64,000 nucleotides of DNA from NCBI RefSeq assembly GCF_025791835.1, contig NZ_JAOXLP010000006.1, positions 62,001 through 126,000 of the forward strand. Reading direction: 5' to 3'. This DNA is from Roseomonas xinghualingensis. Its GTDB lineage: Bacteria; Pseudomonadota; Alphaproteobacteria; Acetobacterales; Acetobacteraceae. Below the pieces are notes generated by a model, which was not told the DNA's origin, ran no database searches, and saw only the letters and a list, made by a program, of their open reading frames with translations. A program made the position numbers and the translations under genes. Position 1 is the first letter of the stretch. Each line of letters opens with the position of its first letter. Of the stretch, positions 63,135 to 64,000 are shown one piece after another.

Positions 63135-64000
63135 ATGTCGATTCGATCATTGTCCATTCGCGGCAAGCTTCTGGCTGCCTTCGGACTGATCTTCATCCTC
63201 ATCCTGGGGCTGGGTGGCATGTCGGCCATCCAGATGCATTTCATCAACGGGCACACCCGCGAATTGCGGGATCATTGGATGCCTTCCGGCCAGGCGCTGG
63301 GCGAGTTGAAGCTGATTTTCTCCCGGGAACGCACCCGCGCGGCGCGGGTGATGGGAACGAACGACCCGGCGCAGCGCCGGGCCCCCATGGCGGAATACAA
63401 CCAGGCCCGCCCGCAGATCGAGGCGGCCACAAAGACCTATGAGCAGCTGATCTCCTCCCCCGAGGAGCGGGCCCTGCTCGACCGGTTCCGGGCTGAATAC
63501 CGGGCCTATGCCGATCTCACGGCCTCGCTCCTGGCCGCGCCCCCAGGCGATGCGGCGGCGATGGCCGCATTCAACGGTGAGTCCGTCCGGCTCTTCCGGG
63601 TTGCGCTGGAGTCACTGGATGCAGCCAGCGCGCTGAACAACACGGGCGCCGCCCGGGCGGCGCAGGGTGCCGAGACATTCTATCAGCGCGCCCTTTGGCT
63701 CAATCTCGGCGCGGTCCTCCTTGCGGCACTGCTCTGCGCCATCAGCGTGATCGGGCTGGCCCGCAATGTCGGCGGCGGCGTGCGGAGCCTTTCCGCCTCC
63801 ATGCTGCGCCTTGCGAAGCGTGACTATGACTTCGCCCTGCCGGAGCTGACGCGCCGCGATGAGATCGGCGAGATGGCCCGTGCGGTTGAGACCTGCCGGG
63901 ACGGGCTGCGGGAAGCGGACGCGCTGGCGGCTGCCCAGGCCGAGGAGGCGGCCGCGAAGGCCGCCCGTGGCGAGCGGGTGGACGGGCTGTTGCGGGGCTT
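63135..64000 (+). CDS. Methyl-accepting chemotaxis protein (N-terminal part, cut by window edge)
   Basis: About 288 residues of a chemoreceptor are visible. The first membrane helix is GKLLAAFGLIFILILGLGGMSAIQMH. A four-helix-bundle-like periplasmic sensor follows (HTRELRDHWMPSGQALGELK and onwards to ~residue 185). The second helix is LWLNLGAVLLAALLCAISVIGLA. A HAMP linker has LAKRDYDFALPELTRRDEIGEMARAVE. The coiled-coil signalling domain would lie beyond the window, so the class of receptor rests on the HAMP and the sensor. It has its own promoter region after a hairpin. Confidence 0.88.
   Translation, partial: MSIRSLSIRGKLLAAFGLIFILILGLGGMSAIQMHFINGHTRELRDHWMPSGQALGELKLIFSRERTRAARVMGTNDPAQRRAPMAEYNQARPQIEAATKTYEQLISSPEERALLDRFRAEYRAYADLTASLLAAPPGDAAAMAAFNGESVRLFRVALESLDAASALNNTGAARAAQGAETFYQRALWLNLGAVLLAALLCAISVIGLARNVGGGVRSLSASMLRLAKRDYDFALPELTRRDEIGEMARAVETCRDGLREADALAAAQAEEAAAKAARGERVDGLLRG

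Overview
The window is GC-rich, tightly packed DNA from an alphaproteobacterium. It is most likely a member of the Acetobacteraceae close to Roseomonas. The reasons are the gene order ftsW-murG-murC-murB-ddl-ftsQ-ftsA-ftsZ then lpxC-bamD-recN-ligA, the protein sequences, frequent GTG/TTG starts with 4-base stop/start overlaps, and several orphan Bug-type (tripartite tricarboxylate) receptors. No rRNA, tRNA, CRISPR array, insertion sequence or prophage was seen. Family names come from remembered motifs, because no database search was possible.

Region 1 (1-15900) is the division and cell-wall (dcw) cluster. Overlapping genes make UDP-MurNAc-pentapeptide and lipid II (murG, murC, murB, ddl) and start the divisome (ftsW, ftsQ, ftsA, ftsZ). 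A terminator follows ftsZ, then lpxC (lipid A), bamD (outer-membrane assembly), recN and ligA (DNA repair). A GNAT gene and an antisense endonuclease V gene sit between recN and ligA.

Region 2 (15900-35500) is mixed housekeeping. It holds an MHS-type transporter divergent from a LysE exporter with a palindrome between them, an aminopeptidase P, a DUF1127 protein, prmA, a UvrD/PcrA helicase, a BASS-like transporter, an unrecognised exported protein, metF, mlaA and mlaC (retrograde lipid transport), an M20 amidohydrolase, ettA, a second LysE gene, an SH3 protein with an RGPD-repeat tail, GNAT enzymes and an OsmC protein.

Region 3 (35500-49100) is catabolic and transport-rich. It holds a peptide-type ABC binding protein, an M29 aminopeptidase, a three-gene copper set (DUF2946-like, PCu(A)C, YcnI), then an RraA-like / Ldh2-like / Bug receptor / beta-hydroxyacid dehydrogenase run. 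That run ends in a binding-protein gene broken by an in-frame TAG. A further Bug receptor, a SnoaL-like protein, a maleylacetate reductase and an FMN reductase follow.

Region 4 (49200-55500) is a complete branched-chain amino-acid ABC operon (livH-livM-livG-livF-livK). After it comes the most unusual stretch of the window, 54244-54583. It contains a 19-codon reading frame whose Shine-Dalgarno is a 14-base perfect complement of the conserved 16S rRNA 3' end. The same reading frame carries a copy of the 16S tail that can pair back onto that Shine-Dalgarno. A strong terminator follows, then a second hairpin that buries the Shine-Dalgarno of the next gene, which encodes a membrane protein. This looks like a compact translational or attenuation control element.

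Region 5 (55500-64000) holds a flavin reductase, a secreted protein of possible alpha/alpha-barrel fold, a GFA protein, a GNAT, a two-subunit CoA-transferase, RidA, a fourth Bug receptor, a CaiB-type CoA-transferase and the start of a chemoreceptor cut by the window edge.
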